Shown here piece after piece: positions 33,473 through 42,968 of a stretch of 64,000 nucleotides of DNA. The position numbers and the translations under genes were made by a program. The DNA is from Verrucomicrobiota bacterium (GTDB lineage: Bacteria; Verrucomicrobiota; Verrucomicrobiia; Chthoniobacterales; Chthoniobacteraceae). The notes under the pieces were generated by a model, which searched no databases, was not told where the DNA came from, and saw only the letters and a list, made by a program, of their open reading frames with translations. Location: assembly GCA_009885995.1 (NCBI GenBank), contig VFJQ01000014.1, positions 90,549 to 154,548 on the forward strand. The letters run 5' to 3'. Numbering within the stretch: position 1 is the first letter of the stretch; each line of letters begins with the position of its first letter.

Positions 33473-36400
33473 TCAGTCCGGCTGCACCGTCACGCTGCCG
33501 CTCAGCGTGGGTCCGAAGAACTGACCGAGCGCGTTGTTGGATTTCTGTAGGAAGACTCCCTTGAACGCCGTCTTGCTCCCACCCGTCGGCGTGAAGTTGC
33601 CCGTGAACTTGCCCGTCTTGCTGGCGCCCGCGAGCGTGAGCGGCACAGGCGTGGTGGCGCTGAACTTGTTCGTCGTGGCCAGCGGACCGGTGAAGGCGAG
33701 CGGCGCGGCGAGATTGCCTCCAACCAGCGCGATTTCGGTCGCTCCGCTGTTCGCATCGAAGGCTGCATCGATGCGGGTATTCGCGCCCGGGACGGCGTAG
33801 AAGGACGCGACCAGATCGAGATCCGCGTTGACGCCGCTGAGGCCGAAGAACTTCTGGTTCGGCAAATTCGCGGGCTTGAACCACTTGATCGAACCGTCGG
33901 CGTCGGTCTGCGCCTGGTTGCGGAAACTCACCACGCCAGCGAGCGAGCCCTGCCCCTTGTAGAGCAGCGAATAGAACTGCACCTGACCGCTCTCCGCGAT
34001 GAAGCCGGTGGCGGAAAACGCCGTCGAGTCAGCCAGCTGGCCGCCCTTGAGCGTGAACGTGCCGTTCGACTTCACCGTCAGCGTCGCCGTGCCGATGCCC
34101 TGCGGGATACCCGCCGCCGCACTCGTCGGCCGCAGCGCGAGCGTGAACGGCCCCGGCTGTGCATAGAGTCGCGTCCTGCCGTCGTAGAACGACGCCTCGC
34201 CCGCGAAGGTCGAGTCGAACGTGCCGTCATACACGTGGCCCGTGATCGCCTTGCCGCCCGCGCCGATCTGGATCGAGGCGGAAACCGGCGATGCGCCGCT
34301 GCGAGGCAGCGTGACGATGGCGTTGCCGAAGGGATCGAACGCGCCTTTGAAGCGTAGCACCTTGCCGCCCAGCGTGAGCTTGCCGCTGAAGGCTCCGGTC
34401 GCGCTCTCGATCATCGTGAGCAGGCCCGATTCGGCATGCACGCCGCCGGGGTTCACCAGTGCGGCGAAGGTCACGGCGTTCGGAGCAAACGGATCGTTGC
34501 TCGTCAGCGCCACGAGCGCGGTCGCAGCGCCGATCGTCGCACCTACGGACGGCACGCTCAGCGTCACGCTGAAGCTCTCGCCGAGCTCAAAGGCCGTGTC
34601 GTTGGTCACCGGCACGGTGATCGGCTTCGACGTTTCGCCGATGGCGAAGTTCAGCGTCCCGGACGTGGCAGTGTAGTCCTGCCCCGCCACCGCAGTGCCG
34701 TTGCTCGTCGCGTAGTTCACGCTCGCCGCGCCGACACCGCCGCCGGTGCGGGACACGGTGAGCATCACGCTCGTCGCGGCCTCGCCGACGGAATAGCTCG
34801 TCGGGCTGAAGTTGAACTCGCTGGCGGTGTCTTCGCTCGAAAGCCCGACGACCGCGGTCGCGGTGCCGATCGTTGCGCCGTTCGTCGCGCCGCTCAGCGT
34901 CACGTTGAAGGCTTCGCCGGCCTCGACAGCCGTGTCGTCGAGCACCGTCACGGTGATCGTTTTCGAGGTATCGCCGTTGGCGAAGTTCAGCGTGCCGGAC
35001 GTGGTCGTGTAGTCCTGCCCCGCGAGCGCGGTTCCGCTGCTCGTCGCGTAGTTCACACTGACCGCGCCATCGATCCCGCCGCCACGGGCCACGGTGAGCA
35101 CCACGGTCCCGGCAGTTTCGCTGACGGAATAGCCAGGCGGGTTGAAGGTGAACTCGCCCGGAGCGACCAGATTCCAGCTTAGCGTGACATCGCCCTGGCC
35201 TCCGGCGGACACACTATCCACCGCGATGCGATAGGCCGCGCCAGCCACAGCCGAGAAGCTGATCGAGCTACCGTCGCCGAAATCGCTATCCGAATCCAGC
35301 GCCGTGAGCGCGTTCACACTCGCCCCAGAATAGGCAGCAAGGGCGGTGGAAATGCTGCTGCCGGCGGTCTCAAACGTCACGATGCCGCCCGTGGGCGCCG
35401 TCCAGCGGAACCAGATCGAGTTCCCATTTCCGTCGCCGGCGTGATCGGGTTCACCGGGCTGGCTCGTCGCGCCGGAGTTGACGCCGAACGTGGTGCCAAA
35501 AGGTCCACTGATCGCGAGAGCATCGGCGAAGTTATCGTTCCCTACGATCGACTCGTCGTCCTGGATGACCAGCAGCACAACCTCGTCGGGCCCATAGGCA
35601 GTGATCGCTCCACCGGTCGGATCGCTGAGGATGACGCGCACCGATTCCCCGCCCTCGGTGAGCGCATCGTTGGCGATCGCCACATTGACCGTCTGACTCG
35701 CGACTCCGCTGGCAAAATTGACGACCGTATCCACCGCCGTGAAGTCGCTGCCCACCGTCGCAGTCTGCGCCACGGCACGGAAGCGAACCGACGCGGCGCC
35801 AGTCGTGCCATTGGTGCGCCGGATCGTGACGACCGCGGGGCCGCTGGCTTCGTTCACGCTGAGCGTGGCTTCGTCGAAGCTGAATAGCCCCGCGGCGGTG
35901 AAGTTGATAGTCAGTTCGAACTGCGAACCACTCTCGGCATTCACCGGCACAAAGTAAGTGGTGCCCGACGTGACCGCGAAGGAGCCGGAGGCGAGGAAGG
36001 TGACTTCACTCAAGGTGGCCAGCGTCGTGCCGGTGTAGGCGCTCGTGGAATGGGTCGCCGAGTTCAGCGAGAGCCGCGCGGCGCCGTTGCCGGGCGCGGT
36101 CCACTTATACCAGACCGATTGCTCAGGCAGTTCGCCGCCGACCGTGGGCTCACTCGCTTCGACCGTGGCGCCTTCCGTGAAGCCGGTGACGATCGGGTTG
36201 CTCCCCGTCAGCACCACGGCGTTCGCGAAGTTGTCGTTGGTTGGCGGCAGGATGTCGTCGTCGTCATCGAGGATCGTGACTGTCGCCAACAGCGGGTCGC
36301 TACCCGCCAACACGGCCCCGGTAGGATTAGTGAGGTCCACGGTGAAGGTTTCGTCACCCTCGCTGAACGCGTCATTGAGGATGTCGATCGTGATCGTCTG

Positions 36401-37399
36401 CGTCGCCTCCCCGGCTGCAAACGTGACCGTCCCAACCACGTCGGTATAATCCTCATCCGCGAACGCAAAGTCACCGGTCAGGCTATAATCCACCGTTGTC
36501 GTGCCCGTCGTGGAGCCGCTCCGAGTCAGGTTCACCACGAGTGTGTCGGCGGTCTCGGCCACGCTCAGCGGCGTGGTCGTGAAGCTAATGATGCTGCCCC
36601 CGGCGGCGGAGCCAAAGGTGAGCTCAAAGTCGCTCGGGCTGTATTCGATGAAACCAAAGCCGTCGTCCCCGCCGCGCTCAGTGATCGCGATGATGTAGGC
36701 CGTGTTCGGCGTCGTCAGGAACGACACTCCGTCGAATCCCTGCGCGACCTGCGTCAAGCCACCGAGCGTGGTGCCGGTATAGACCGTGACCGTCGGACCG
36801 AACATGCCGCTCGACCCGTTCAAGCCAAACGTCGCCACACGCGCGGCGCCCGCCGGGGAGGTCCACCCATACCACACGGAGAAGAACCCATGGTCAGGCT
36901 CGCCGACTTCGCTCCCCGCACCGGTGGTCGTGCCCAGTTGCGTGCCATTCGCGCCCAGCGCCAGCCGCGAGATGAAGTTGTCATTCGCCGGATCATCCTC
37001 GTCGTCGGTGATCGCCACATACGCCTCGGTGAACTCCCCGAGCACACCGCCGCTCGCATCCAGTAGGGTCAGGAGGAAACCCTCGTCTCCTTCCGACTCG
37101 GCGTCGTTGAGGATTGGGATGTTGACCGTCTTGGTCGCTTCGCCGGGATTGAAAATCACTGTCACGTCCACCGGCGTGTAGTCGTCGCCGCCCACGGCCA
37201 AGTCATCCGACGAGACCAGTCGCACCGAAGCCCCGCTGGCCAGTCCGCCCTGGCGGCTGATGGTCGCTTGATACACCGCCCCGGCGCCTTCCTTGACCAA
37301 GTAGGTCTGATCGCCAAACGAGATCAAGCCCCCTGTCGCAGTCGTCCAGGTCAGTTCCGTCGGGCCGCTCGTGCCACCCGCGACGTTGTCCAGACGCAC
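33473..37399 (-). CDS. Calx-beta/NDNF surface protein, C-terminal part after frameshift
   Basis: 1,308 residues if started at the internal ATG at 37399, but it has no signal peptide and begins in the middle of a repeat (RLDNVAGGTSGP). It almost certainly continues the frame at 37351-39636. It has about five Calx-beta modules (patterns such as RTGGGVGAASVNYATSNGTA then FAIGETSKPITV), three NDNF domains (ANDNFISRLAL, TNDNFANAVVL, GNDNFADALAI) with VWYxWTAP cores, and a C-terminal domain of about 300 residues (GAFSGKLTLGGKVLRFKGAF) common in verrucomicrobial secreted proteins. Calx-beta modules bind Ca and serve adhesion. Without the upstream part it would not be exported. Confidence 0.75.
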   Translation of the reverse strand: MRLDNVAGGTSGPTELTWTTATGGLISFGDQTYLVKEGAGAVYQATISRQGGLASGASVRLVSSDDLAVGGDDYTPVDVTVIFNPGEATKTVNIPILNDAESEGDEGFLLTLLDASGGVLGEFTEAYVAITDDEDDPANDNFISRLALGANGTQLGTTTGAGSEVGEPDHGFFSVWYGWTSPAGAARVATFGLNGSSGMFGPTVTVYTGTTLGGLTQVAQGFDGVSFLTTPNTAYIIAITERGGDDGFGFIEYSPSDFELTFGSAAGGSIISFTTTPLSVAETADTLVVNLTRSGSTTGTTTVDYSLTGDFAFADEDYTDVVGTVTFAAGEATQTITIDILNDAFSEGDETFTVDLTNPTGAVLAGSDPLLATVTILDDDDDILPPTNDNFANAVVLTGSNPIVTGFTEGATVEASEPTVGGELPEQSVWYKWTAPGNGAARLSLNSATHSTSAYTGTTLATLSEVTFLASGSFAVTSGTTYFVPVNAESGSQFELTINFTAAGLFSFDEATLSVNEASGPAVVTIRRTNGTTGAASVRFRAVAQTATVGSDFTAVDTVVNFASGVASQTVNVAIANDALTEGGESVRVILSDPTGGAITAYGPDEVVLLVIQDDESIVGNDNFADALAISGPFGTTFGVNSGATSQPGEPDHAGDGNGNSIWFRWTAPTGGIVTFETAGSSISTALAAYSGASVNALTALDSDSDFGDGSSISFSAVAGAAYRIAVDSVSAGGQGDVTLSWNLVAPGEFTFNPPGYSVSETAGTVVLTVARGGGIDGAVSVNYATSSGTALAGQDYTTTSGTLNFANGDTSKTITVTVLDDTAVEAGEAFNVTLSGATNGATIGTATAVVGLSSEDTASEFNFSPTSYSVGEAATSVMLTVSRTGGGVGAASVNYATSNGTAVAGQDYTATSGTLNFAIGETSKPITVPVTNDTAFELGESFSVTLSVPSVGATIGAATALVALTSNDPFAPNAVTFAALVNPGGVHAESGLLTMIESATGAFSGKLTLGGKVLRFKGAFDPFGNAIVTLPRSGASPVSASIQIGAGGKAITGHVYDGTFDSTFAGEASFYDGRTRLYAQPGPFTLALRPTSAAAGIPQGIGTATLTVKSNGTFTLKGGQLADSTAFSATGFIAESGQVQFYSLLYKGQGSLAGVVSFRNQAQTDADGSIKWFKPANLPNQKFFGLSGVNADLDLVASFYAVPGANTRIDAAFDANSGATEIALVGGNLAAPLAFTGPLATTNKFSATTPVPLTLAGASKTGKFTGNFTPTGGSKTAFKGVFLQKSNNALGQFFGPTLSGSVTVQPD

Positions 37400-39636
37400 A
37401 TAGTAGCTCTGCCCGTCACCGCTTCGAAGGTCGCGCGAACTTGGAACGGATCGCCGAACTCATCGAAGCTCGTGTATGCGCTGGCGACCAATTGGAGCCC
37501 CGATGCGCTCGCGGTGAAGACATCCACCACCCAGTTCTCCGGGGAGCCATTCGGGTCCGCGATGAATTCTGCGGCACCGCCAACCGGAGGCGTCCAGCGA
37601 TACCAAAGCGTCGCACCCGAACCCGACGTAATCGCCGGTTCCGTCGCTTCCGGGTCAGCGAGCGTATTGTCAGGCGCCACCGTGCCGAATACGCCGAAGA
37701 TCTGCTGGGCGTTGGCAAAGTCGTCGTTCGCCGGATCGAACTCATCGTCGAAGATATTCACCTGCACCAGCGCCGTGCCGAGCAAGGCCCCGCCGGTCGC
37801 GTTCGAGAGCGTGACCACAAATCCCTCGGTGTCCTCCTGGTCCGGATCATTGAGGATCGGCACCGTGATCGTCTTCTCCGCCTGGCCGGCCAGGAACATC
37901 ACCGTGCCCGTCGATGCCGTGAAATCATCTCCCGCGGTGGCTGAGGAGGGAAAACCGAATACTCCCTCAGTGTCCTCCGAGACCGTGTAGATCGCCGAGA
38001 CCGTCCCATCGAGCCCGCCCGTGCGGCGCACCGTGATCGTCAGGTTCCCTCCCTTTTCATCCGCGACGAAGCGAATCGACGGCTCCAACAAGCCCGGGTC
38101 GATGAAATTCTGGAACCCGGCCAGCGACAGCACGCCATTCGTCGTCGTCGCCCAGGAGAGCGTGAAATCCGTGCCGCCCCCGCCCACCGCGATGTGATAC
38201 GTCACCCCCGCCGTCACCGCCGCCGTCGCCGTCAGCCCGTAGGAAGGCCCCGACATCGCGACCTTGTTCCCGTAAGTCGTCCCACGGAAGATATCCACGA
38301 AGTGGCCAAAGTCCTCCGGCACGGTGAAGCGCACCACGCCCGTCGTCGGAGCCGTCCACCCGAACCAGATGACCCCCACGCCGAAATCGTCCTCATACGG
38401 CCCTTCCGAGGTCGCACCCTCGTCGCTGGCGTCTCTGGAGCCTGTCGCACCGGTGATCGCCAGCGGACTCGCGAAGTCGTCACCGGGGATCTTGTCCTCG
38501 CTTTCGATGGCGACCGTCGCCTCGAAATCCCCCCCGAGCGCTCCAGGAACCGACGGATTGCTCAGCCGCACCAGGAAGGTCTCCTGGTCTGGCTCGTAGT
38601 TCGGGTCATTAATGATCGGCACGTTGATCGTCGCGCTCGTCTGGGCGTTGGCGAAGTTCAGGGTGCCACTCGTCGTCGTGAAATCGCTCCCTGGTGTAGC
38701 CGGAGCGAAACCGCCGCCATCGGTTGCGGTCGTGTAGTTCACGCTCAGCGGTCCGGTAGCACCGCCCGTCCGACGCACCGTTAGCACCGCCGGGCCCTCG
38801 GGCTCCAGCACGCCCACGAAGGTGTTCTCGAAATTCAGCACGCCTCGAGCTTCATCGCCGATGATCGTCACCGTCGCCGTCGCAGCCGCTCCGAGATCGG
38901 CTCCACCGGTCGGCGTGTTCAGCGTCACCGTGAAAGTTTCCGGGGTCTCGACCGTGGGGTCTTCGAGGATCGGGACGGTGAAAGTCTGGCTCGACACCCC
39001 AGGGCCGAACGAAACTGTGCTGCTGGTGGTCGTGTAATCGGACCCCGCTGCTGCCGAACCGGCCGAAGTCGAATAACTCGCGCCCACGGTGCCCGTCGTG
39101 CCACCGACTCGCTCCACGGTCAGCGTCACCGTGCCAGCGGTCTCATCCACGTCCACGGCGGACGGATTGAAGCTCAAAGTGCCGTTCGGATTGGGCAAAT
39201 CCCACGTCAGAGCAAATGCCGCCTCGTTGCCCCCGAAATATCCCGTGTTCTGAATCCGATAGATCGTGCCAGCGGTCGCCGCGAAGGAGATTTCACCATA
39301 GCTTTGGCTCACCGTGGTGAGGTTGTTCACCGCCGTGCCGGTGTAGGCACCGATAAAGCATTGGAAGCCATTGTTGAAGGTCACGTTGCCGGTGCGCGGC
39401 GCCGTCCACGCATGCCAGACTGAGCTGTTTAGCGAATAGGGAGTGCCGAAGTAATTGATCACGTTCGGCTCACCACCCTGCATCGTGGCGTTGAAATTAT
39501 TGCCGTTCACCGAGCCCACGCCGCCGGAGATCGACTGAGCGTTGGCGAAGTTGTCATTAGCCGGCGCCTGCGCAAAAGCTGCGCCGGAGAATACGCCGCA
39601 GATCGCGGCGACGATACTAACGAGGGTTGTTTTCAT
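37351..39636 (-). CDS. Calx-beta/NDNF surface protein, N-terminal part (frameshifted)
   Basis: 761 residues with a signal peptide (MKTTLVSIVAAICGVFSGAAFA). Three NDNF domains (ANDNFANAQSISG, then a degenerate GDDFASPLAITG, then ANDDFANAQQIFG) alternate with three Calx-beta modules. The frame runs off homologous sequence near 37410: it reads ...EAVTGRATMCVW and then stops, while the next frame reads TGQSYYVRLDNV, the expected continuation, if one C is restored. The two halves together would make about 2,050 residues. This is either a real frameshift mutation, phase variation or a sequencing error. Intact, it would be a large adhesin-like exported protein. Confidence 0.75.
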   Translation of the reverse strand: MKTTLVSIVAAICGVFSGAAFAQAPANDNFANAQSISGGVGSVNGNNFNATMQGGEPNVINYFGTPYSLNSSVWHAWTAPRTGNVTFNNGFQCFIGAYTGTAVNNLTTVSQSYGEISFAATAGTIYRIQNTGYFGGNEAAFALTWDLPNPNGTLSFNPSAVDVDETAGTVTLTVERVGGTTGTVGASYSTSAGSAAAGSDYTTTSSTVSFGPGVSSQTFTVPILEDPTVETPETFTVTLNTPTGGADLGAAATATVTIIGDEARGVLNFENTFVGVLEPEGPAVLTVRRTGGATGPLSVNYTTATDGGGFAPATPGSDFTTTSGTLNFANAQTSATINVPIINDPNYEPDQETFLVRLSNPSVPGALGGDFEATVAIESEDKIPGDDFASPLAITGATGSRDASDEGATSEGPYEDDFGVGVIWFGWTAPTTGVVRFTVPEDFGHFVDIFRGTTYGNKVAMSGPSYGLTATAAVTAGVTYHIAVGGGGTDFTLSWATTTNGVLSLAGFQNFIDPGLLEPSIRFVADEKGGNLTITVRRTGGLDGTVSAIYTVSEDTEGVFGFPSSATAGDDFTASTGTVMFLAGQAEKTITVPILNDPDQEDTEGFVVTLSNATGGALLGTALVQVNIFDDEFDPANDDFANAQQIFGVFGTVAPDNTLADPEATEPAITSGSGATLWYRWTPPVGGAAEFIADPNGSPENWVVDVFTASASGLQLVASAYTSFDEFGDPFQVRATFEAVTGRATMCVWTTSRVARAARRN

Positions 39637-39937
39637 GGGTGTGGATTCGGTTGGTTTGATTGCTGGAAAAGTGATCGACGCGCGCCCGACTCACGTCGTG
39701 CGGGCTGGCCCGAGCGAACCTCCGCGGCTCGTCCGAGCTTCGTCCAATAGCCGCAACCCCACGCGTGAACCGCGCACGTCAGACACATTCGTTCTCGCAG
39801 TGAGGGTTCTCATTGGAGGGTTGTCGGCGCGCGTTGTGCATCATCGGAGAAGCCAAAGCCAAGAAGATTGTTACCTTTCTCTCCCAAGCTCCCGCCGCCC
39901 TTGGCACGCCGGCCCCGCCCTGCTACTCCACGCCCCC
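39637..39937. other. Divergent intergenic region
   Basis: This 301-base gap separates the minus-strand Calx-beta gene and the plus-strand adenosyltransferase, so it should hold both promoters. I saw no Shine-Dalgarno sequence before either start, no coding-like short frame, no cobalamin-riboswitch hallmark and no strong palindrome. Confidence 0.4.
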
Positions 39938-40486
39938 ATGCCTTCCATCGCCACCAAGACCGGAGACGACGGCTCGACCGCGCTCATGTTCGGCCGCCGC
40001 GTGCCCAAGACCGACTCGCGCATCGCCGCCAATGGTGCCTGCGACGAGTTAAACGCCGCGCTCGGCCTCGTGCGCGCCTTTTGCCCCGAGCCACTCGTCA
40101 CCGACGCCGTGCTGCCGATCCAAAAGGAACTCGTCGCCCTCATGGGCGAAATCGCCGTCGCTCCCGAGGACCACGAGCGTTACCGCGCGCAAGGCTACCC
40201 CGTCATCACCACCACGATGGCCGACGCACTCACCGCGCACATCGACGACCTCGAGAAGAACCACCACATCAGCTACGCCGGCTGGGCCACGCCCGGCGCC
40301 ACCCCCGCCAGCGCCGTGCTCGACCTCGCCCGCACCGCCTGCCGCCGCGCCGAGCGCGCCGTGTGCGAATGCCGCGAGCGCGGCTTCCCCGTGAGCGACG
40401 AAACCGTCCGCTATCTCAACCGCCTCAGCGACCTCTGCTGGCTCTGGGCGCGCTTCGTCGAGACGAAGGCCGGCGCGGTCGGCTAG
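39938..40486 (+). CDS. Cob(I)alamin adenosyltransferase, PduO type
   Basis: 182 residues from the ATG at 39938. The N-terminal TKTGDDGSTALMFGRRVPKTD is the ATP-binding signature of PduO-type enzymes, followed by ANGACDELNAALGLVRAF. The C-terminal part has the conserved ARTACRRAERAV and YLNRLSDLCWLWAR. It transfers the adenosyl group of ATP to cob(I)alamin to make the coenzyme form. It stands alone, with the next gene converging on it: the two stop codons share CTAG at 40483-40486. Confidence 0.9.
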   Translation: MPSIATKTGDDGSTALMFGRRVPKTDSRIAANGACDELNAALGLVRAFCPEPLVTDAVLPIQKELVALMGEIAVAPEDHERYRAQGYPVITTTMADALTAHIDDLEKNHHISYAGWATPGATPASAVLDLARTACRRAERAVCECRERGFPVSDETVRYLNRLSDLCWLWARFVETKAGAVG

Positions 40487-40809
40487 CTCGGCGTGAGTTT
40501 GTTGTCCTTGCCGATATTGTGCAGGTGCAGATTCCGGTGCGAGGTGAGGAGCGACGCGATCGCGCCGAGGATCAGCGGCGCCTTCCAGATGTGCGTCGTG
40601 TAGGCGAGATTCAGCCAGCCGCCCGCGATACTGAAATACCAGAACTGCACCGGCATCATCACGCGCCGGTGCTTCTCCGACGCGAGCCACTGCACGAGGA
40701 AGCGTGCGGAGAAGAGCCCCTGCGCGAGAAAGCCGAGCGCCGTCCACCACGGCGAATCGACCCACATGAAATCGAGCAGCGCGGCGAGGATGAAGGCTTG
40801 GATGAGCAT
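40483..40809 (-). CDS. Stand-alone LAB_N (lipid A biosynthesis N-terminal) membrane protein
   Basis: 108 residues from the ATG at 40809, with about three membrane segments. The LAB_N signature is WTALGFLAQGLFSARFLVQW, then SEKHRRVMMPVQFWYFSIAG, then a SHRNLHL-type end. LAB_N is best known next to or fused with lipid A glycosyltransferases, but single-domain forms occur; here no lpx gene adjoins. The gene diverges from a ketosynthase gene and converges with the adenosyltransferase by a 4-base overlap. The function is inferred to be in envelope lipid handling. Confidence 0.8.
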   Translation of the reverse strand: MLIQAFILAALLDFMWVDSPWWTALGFLAQGLFSARFLVQWLASEKHRRVMMPVQFWYFSIAGGWLNLAYTTHIWKAPLILGAIASLLTSHRNLHLHNIGKDNKLTPS

Positions 40810-40911
40810 CCGGCCCGTATCTCCCCCGCTCGCCAGCCGGGCAAGGGACAATCCCACGCCGCAGTGCGGAAAGGTGGCGCGGCGCATGGACTTCTGGCGT
40901 AATTGCCCGTG

Positions 40912-42108
40912 ATGTCCGCACCCGATTTCACACCTCGCTTTCGCGTCGCTGTCACGGCGCTCGGCGTCGTGAGCCCGCTCGGCGTGGATGCGGTGGAAAA
41001 CCTCGCCAGCCTTCGCTCCGGGCGCGATGCGGTGACGCCGGTGAGCGCGTTCGACGTATCGAAGTGCCGCGCGAAAACCGCCGGGCAGGTGCGCGCGGAG
41101 TGGACCTTCGCCGGCGCCGATCCGCGCTGGCACCGCGCGAGTCACTTCACCGCCGCGGCGATGCGCGAGGCGCAGCGCGGGGATGAAGCATTCGCGCCAG
41201 AGCTCGCGGTCATCGGCACGACCAGTGGCGGGATGAGCTTCGGCGAGCGGTATCACCGCGCGCAGATCGCCCGCGAACGCCCGCCCGAGCGCGCCGTGTG
41301 GCTGGCGAATTACATGCCGCAGAAAGCCGTGCTCGATGGCCTCGCCGCGTGCGGCTGGGCGGCCCCGATGCAGATCATCGCGAACGCCTGCGCCTCCGGC
41401 ACCAACGCTGTCGGCCACGCCTTCCAGCTAGTCCGCGCCGGCCTCCACCGCGCCGTGCTCTGCGGTGGCTACGATACGATCTCCGAGCTCGTCTTCGTCG
41501 GCTTCGATTCGCTGCAGGCCGCCACGCCGGAGAAAGTCCGCCCCTTCGACAAAAACAGGACTGGCCTCGTGCTCGGTGAAGGCGCCGCGATGCTCACGCT
41601 GGAATCGTGGGACTCCGCCGAGCGCCGCGGCGCGCCCATCCTCGCGGAAGTGACCGGCTACGGCATCGCGACGGACAACTACCATCTCACCCAGCCGCAT
41701 CCGAGCGGCATCGGCCCGCGCCGCGCGATGGAACGCGCACTCGCGGACGCGCGGCGCACGGTCGGCGACATCGACTATATCAACGCGCACGGCACGGCGA
41801 CGACCTTCAACGATGCGACCGAAGGCCTCGCCATCGCACGGCTCTTCGGGGCGCGCGTGCCGGTGAGTTCCACGAAGTCGATGATGGGCCACTCGCTCGG
41901 CGCCGCAGGGGCGATCGAGGCTGCCTTCACCGTGCTCGCGCTGCGCGACGGCTTCCTCCCGCCGAATATCAACTATGCCGAACCCGATCCCGCTTTCGCG
42001 CTCGATGTCGTCGCGAACGAAGCACGCGCGACGCGCCTGAAGCGGGCGCTGTCGAACTCGTTCGGCTTCGGCGGCACGAACGCGAGCCTCGTGCTCGAAG
42101 CGGCATGA
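40912..42108 (+). CDS. Beta-ketoacyl-ACP synthase (KAS II/FabF-like)
   Basis: 398 residues from the ATG at 40912 (GTG one codon before is possible). Thiolase-fold ketosynthase with the full triad: Cys in NACASGTNAVGHAF, His in NAHGTATTFND, His in SMMGHSLGAAGAIEA, and a C-terminal SNSFGFGGTNASLVLE. It condenses malonyl-ACP with an acyl-ACP. There is no acyl carrier protein or reductase next to it, so whether it serves bulk fatty acid synthesis or a special lipid is unclear. It overlaps by ATGA with a Cys-less ketosynthase-like partner, which points to a special heterodimer. Confidence 0.88.
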   Translation: MSAPDFTPRFRVAVTALGVVSPLGVDAVENLASLRSGRDAVTPVSAFDVSKCRAKTAGQVRAEWTFAGADPRWHRASHFTAAAMREAQRGDEAFAPELAVIGTTSGGMSFGERYHRAQIARERPPERAVWLANYMPQKAVLDGLAACGWAAPMQIIANACASGTNAVGHAFQLVRAGLHRAVLCGGYDTISELVFVGFDSLQAATPEKVRPFDKNRTGLVLGEGAAMLTLESWDSAERRGAPILAEVTGYGIATDNYHLTQPHPSGIGPRRAMERALADARRTVGDIDYINAHGTATTFNDATEGLAIARLFGARVPVSSTKSMMGHSLGAAGAIEAAFTVLALRDGFLPPNINYAEPDPAFALDVVANEARATRLKRALSNSFGFGGTNASLVLEAA

Positions 42109-42968
42109 TGACGTCGATCACCGGCCTCGGCTGGATCACTCCTCTCGGCGCGGACCTCGATGGTGTTTTCGCCGCGCTGCGTGCCGGTTTAGTCGCCGAG
42201 ACCAAACCGGTGCCGAACCCCGAAACCGGTCGCGCGCTCCAATGCCGGCCGGTGCCGGCAAAGCTCGTCGAACACCTCGCACGTAACCCGCGCCTCCGCC
42301 GAGCGAGCTCGATCAGCTACTTCGCCGTCGCCGCCGCGCAGGCCGCGCTCGCCGACGCCGGCGCCGCGCCCGAAGCACGCACCGCGCTCGTCTTCGCCGT
42401 GAGTGACGGCAGCGTGGTCTACACACGACGCTTCTACGACCAGATCGTGAAGCAAGGCGCGAACGCCGCGAGCCCGCTGCTCTTTCCCGAGACCGTCTAC
42501 AATGCGCCCGCCAGCCATCTCGCCGCCGTGCTCGGCATCGACGGCGCGAGCTACACGCTCGTCGGCGACAATACGATCGGCCTCGCCGCGCTGCACTTCG
42601 CCGCGCAACTGCTCGCGCTCGGCGAGTGCGACCACGCGGTCGTCGTCGGCTGCGAGGAGATCGACTGGATCCTCTGCGAAGCCTTCCGCGATTGGCGGCT
42701 CGATCGGCACCCACTCGCGGAGGGCGCCGGCGCTGTGGTGCTCGCGCGCGAAGGGCCGCTGCGCATCGAGACGACCGGCGACATGACAGCCGCGCTGACC
42801 ATCGCAGATTTAGCGCCGCAACTCGGCTTCGCGCCGGGTGCGAGCTCGCTGTGGCAGATCGTCTTCGCCGCACTCGCACTCCGCGCCGGTGAAGCCGCGA
42901 GCGCACTCGTGCCAGTCGTCGGCTTCAACCAACCGGCGTCGGCTGCCCGTCTGTCCGCCGCGACCTGA
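42105..42968 (+). CDS. Short Cys-less ketosynthase-like partner
   Basis: 287 residues, starting in the stop of the previous gene (ATGATGA). It resembles the N-terminal half of ketosynthases (GLGWITPLGADLDGVFAAL, then FPETVYNAPASHLAAVLGI). Where the nucleophile Cys should be it reads LVGDNTIGLAALHFA, so no Cys, and both catalytic His motifs are absent. About 110 residues are missing against FabF. This resembles chain-length-factor-type (KS-beta) partners in being inactive, though those are full length. The last 44 bases overlap the converging permease gene. Probably a structural partner of the upstream enzyme; inference only. Confidence 0.65.
   Translation: MMTSITGLGWITPLGADLDGVFAALRAGLVAETKPVPNPETGRALQCRPVPAKLVEHLARNPRLRRASSISYFAVAAAQAALADAGAAPEARTALVFAVSDGSVVYTRRFYDQIVKQGANAASPLLFPETVYNAPASHLAAVLGIDGASYTLVGDNTIGLAALHFAAQLLALGECDHAVVVGCEEIDWILCEAFRDWRLDRHPLAEGAGAVVLAREGPLRIETTGDMTAALTIADLAPQLGFAPGASSLWQIVFAALALRAGEAASALVPVVGFNQPASAARLSAAT

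Noticed and set aside
39637..39937. Possible cobalamin riboswitch before the adenosyltransferase gene.
   Set aside because: No B12-box-like sequence or supporting helices were found. The gene uses cobalamin, but that alone is no evidence.
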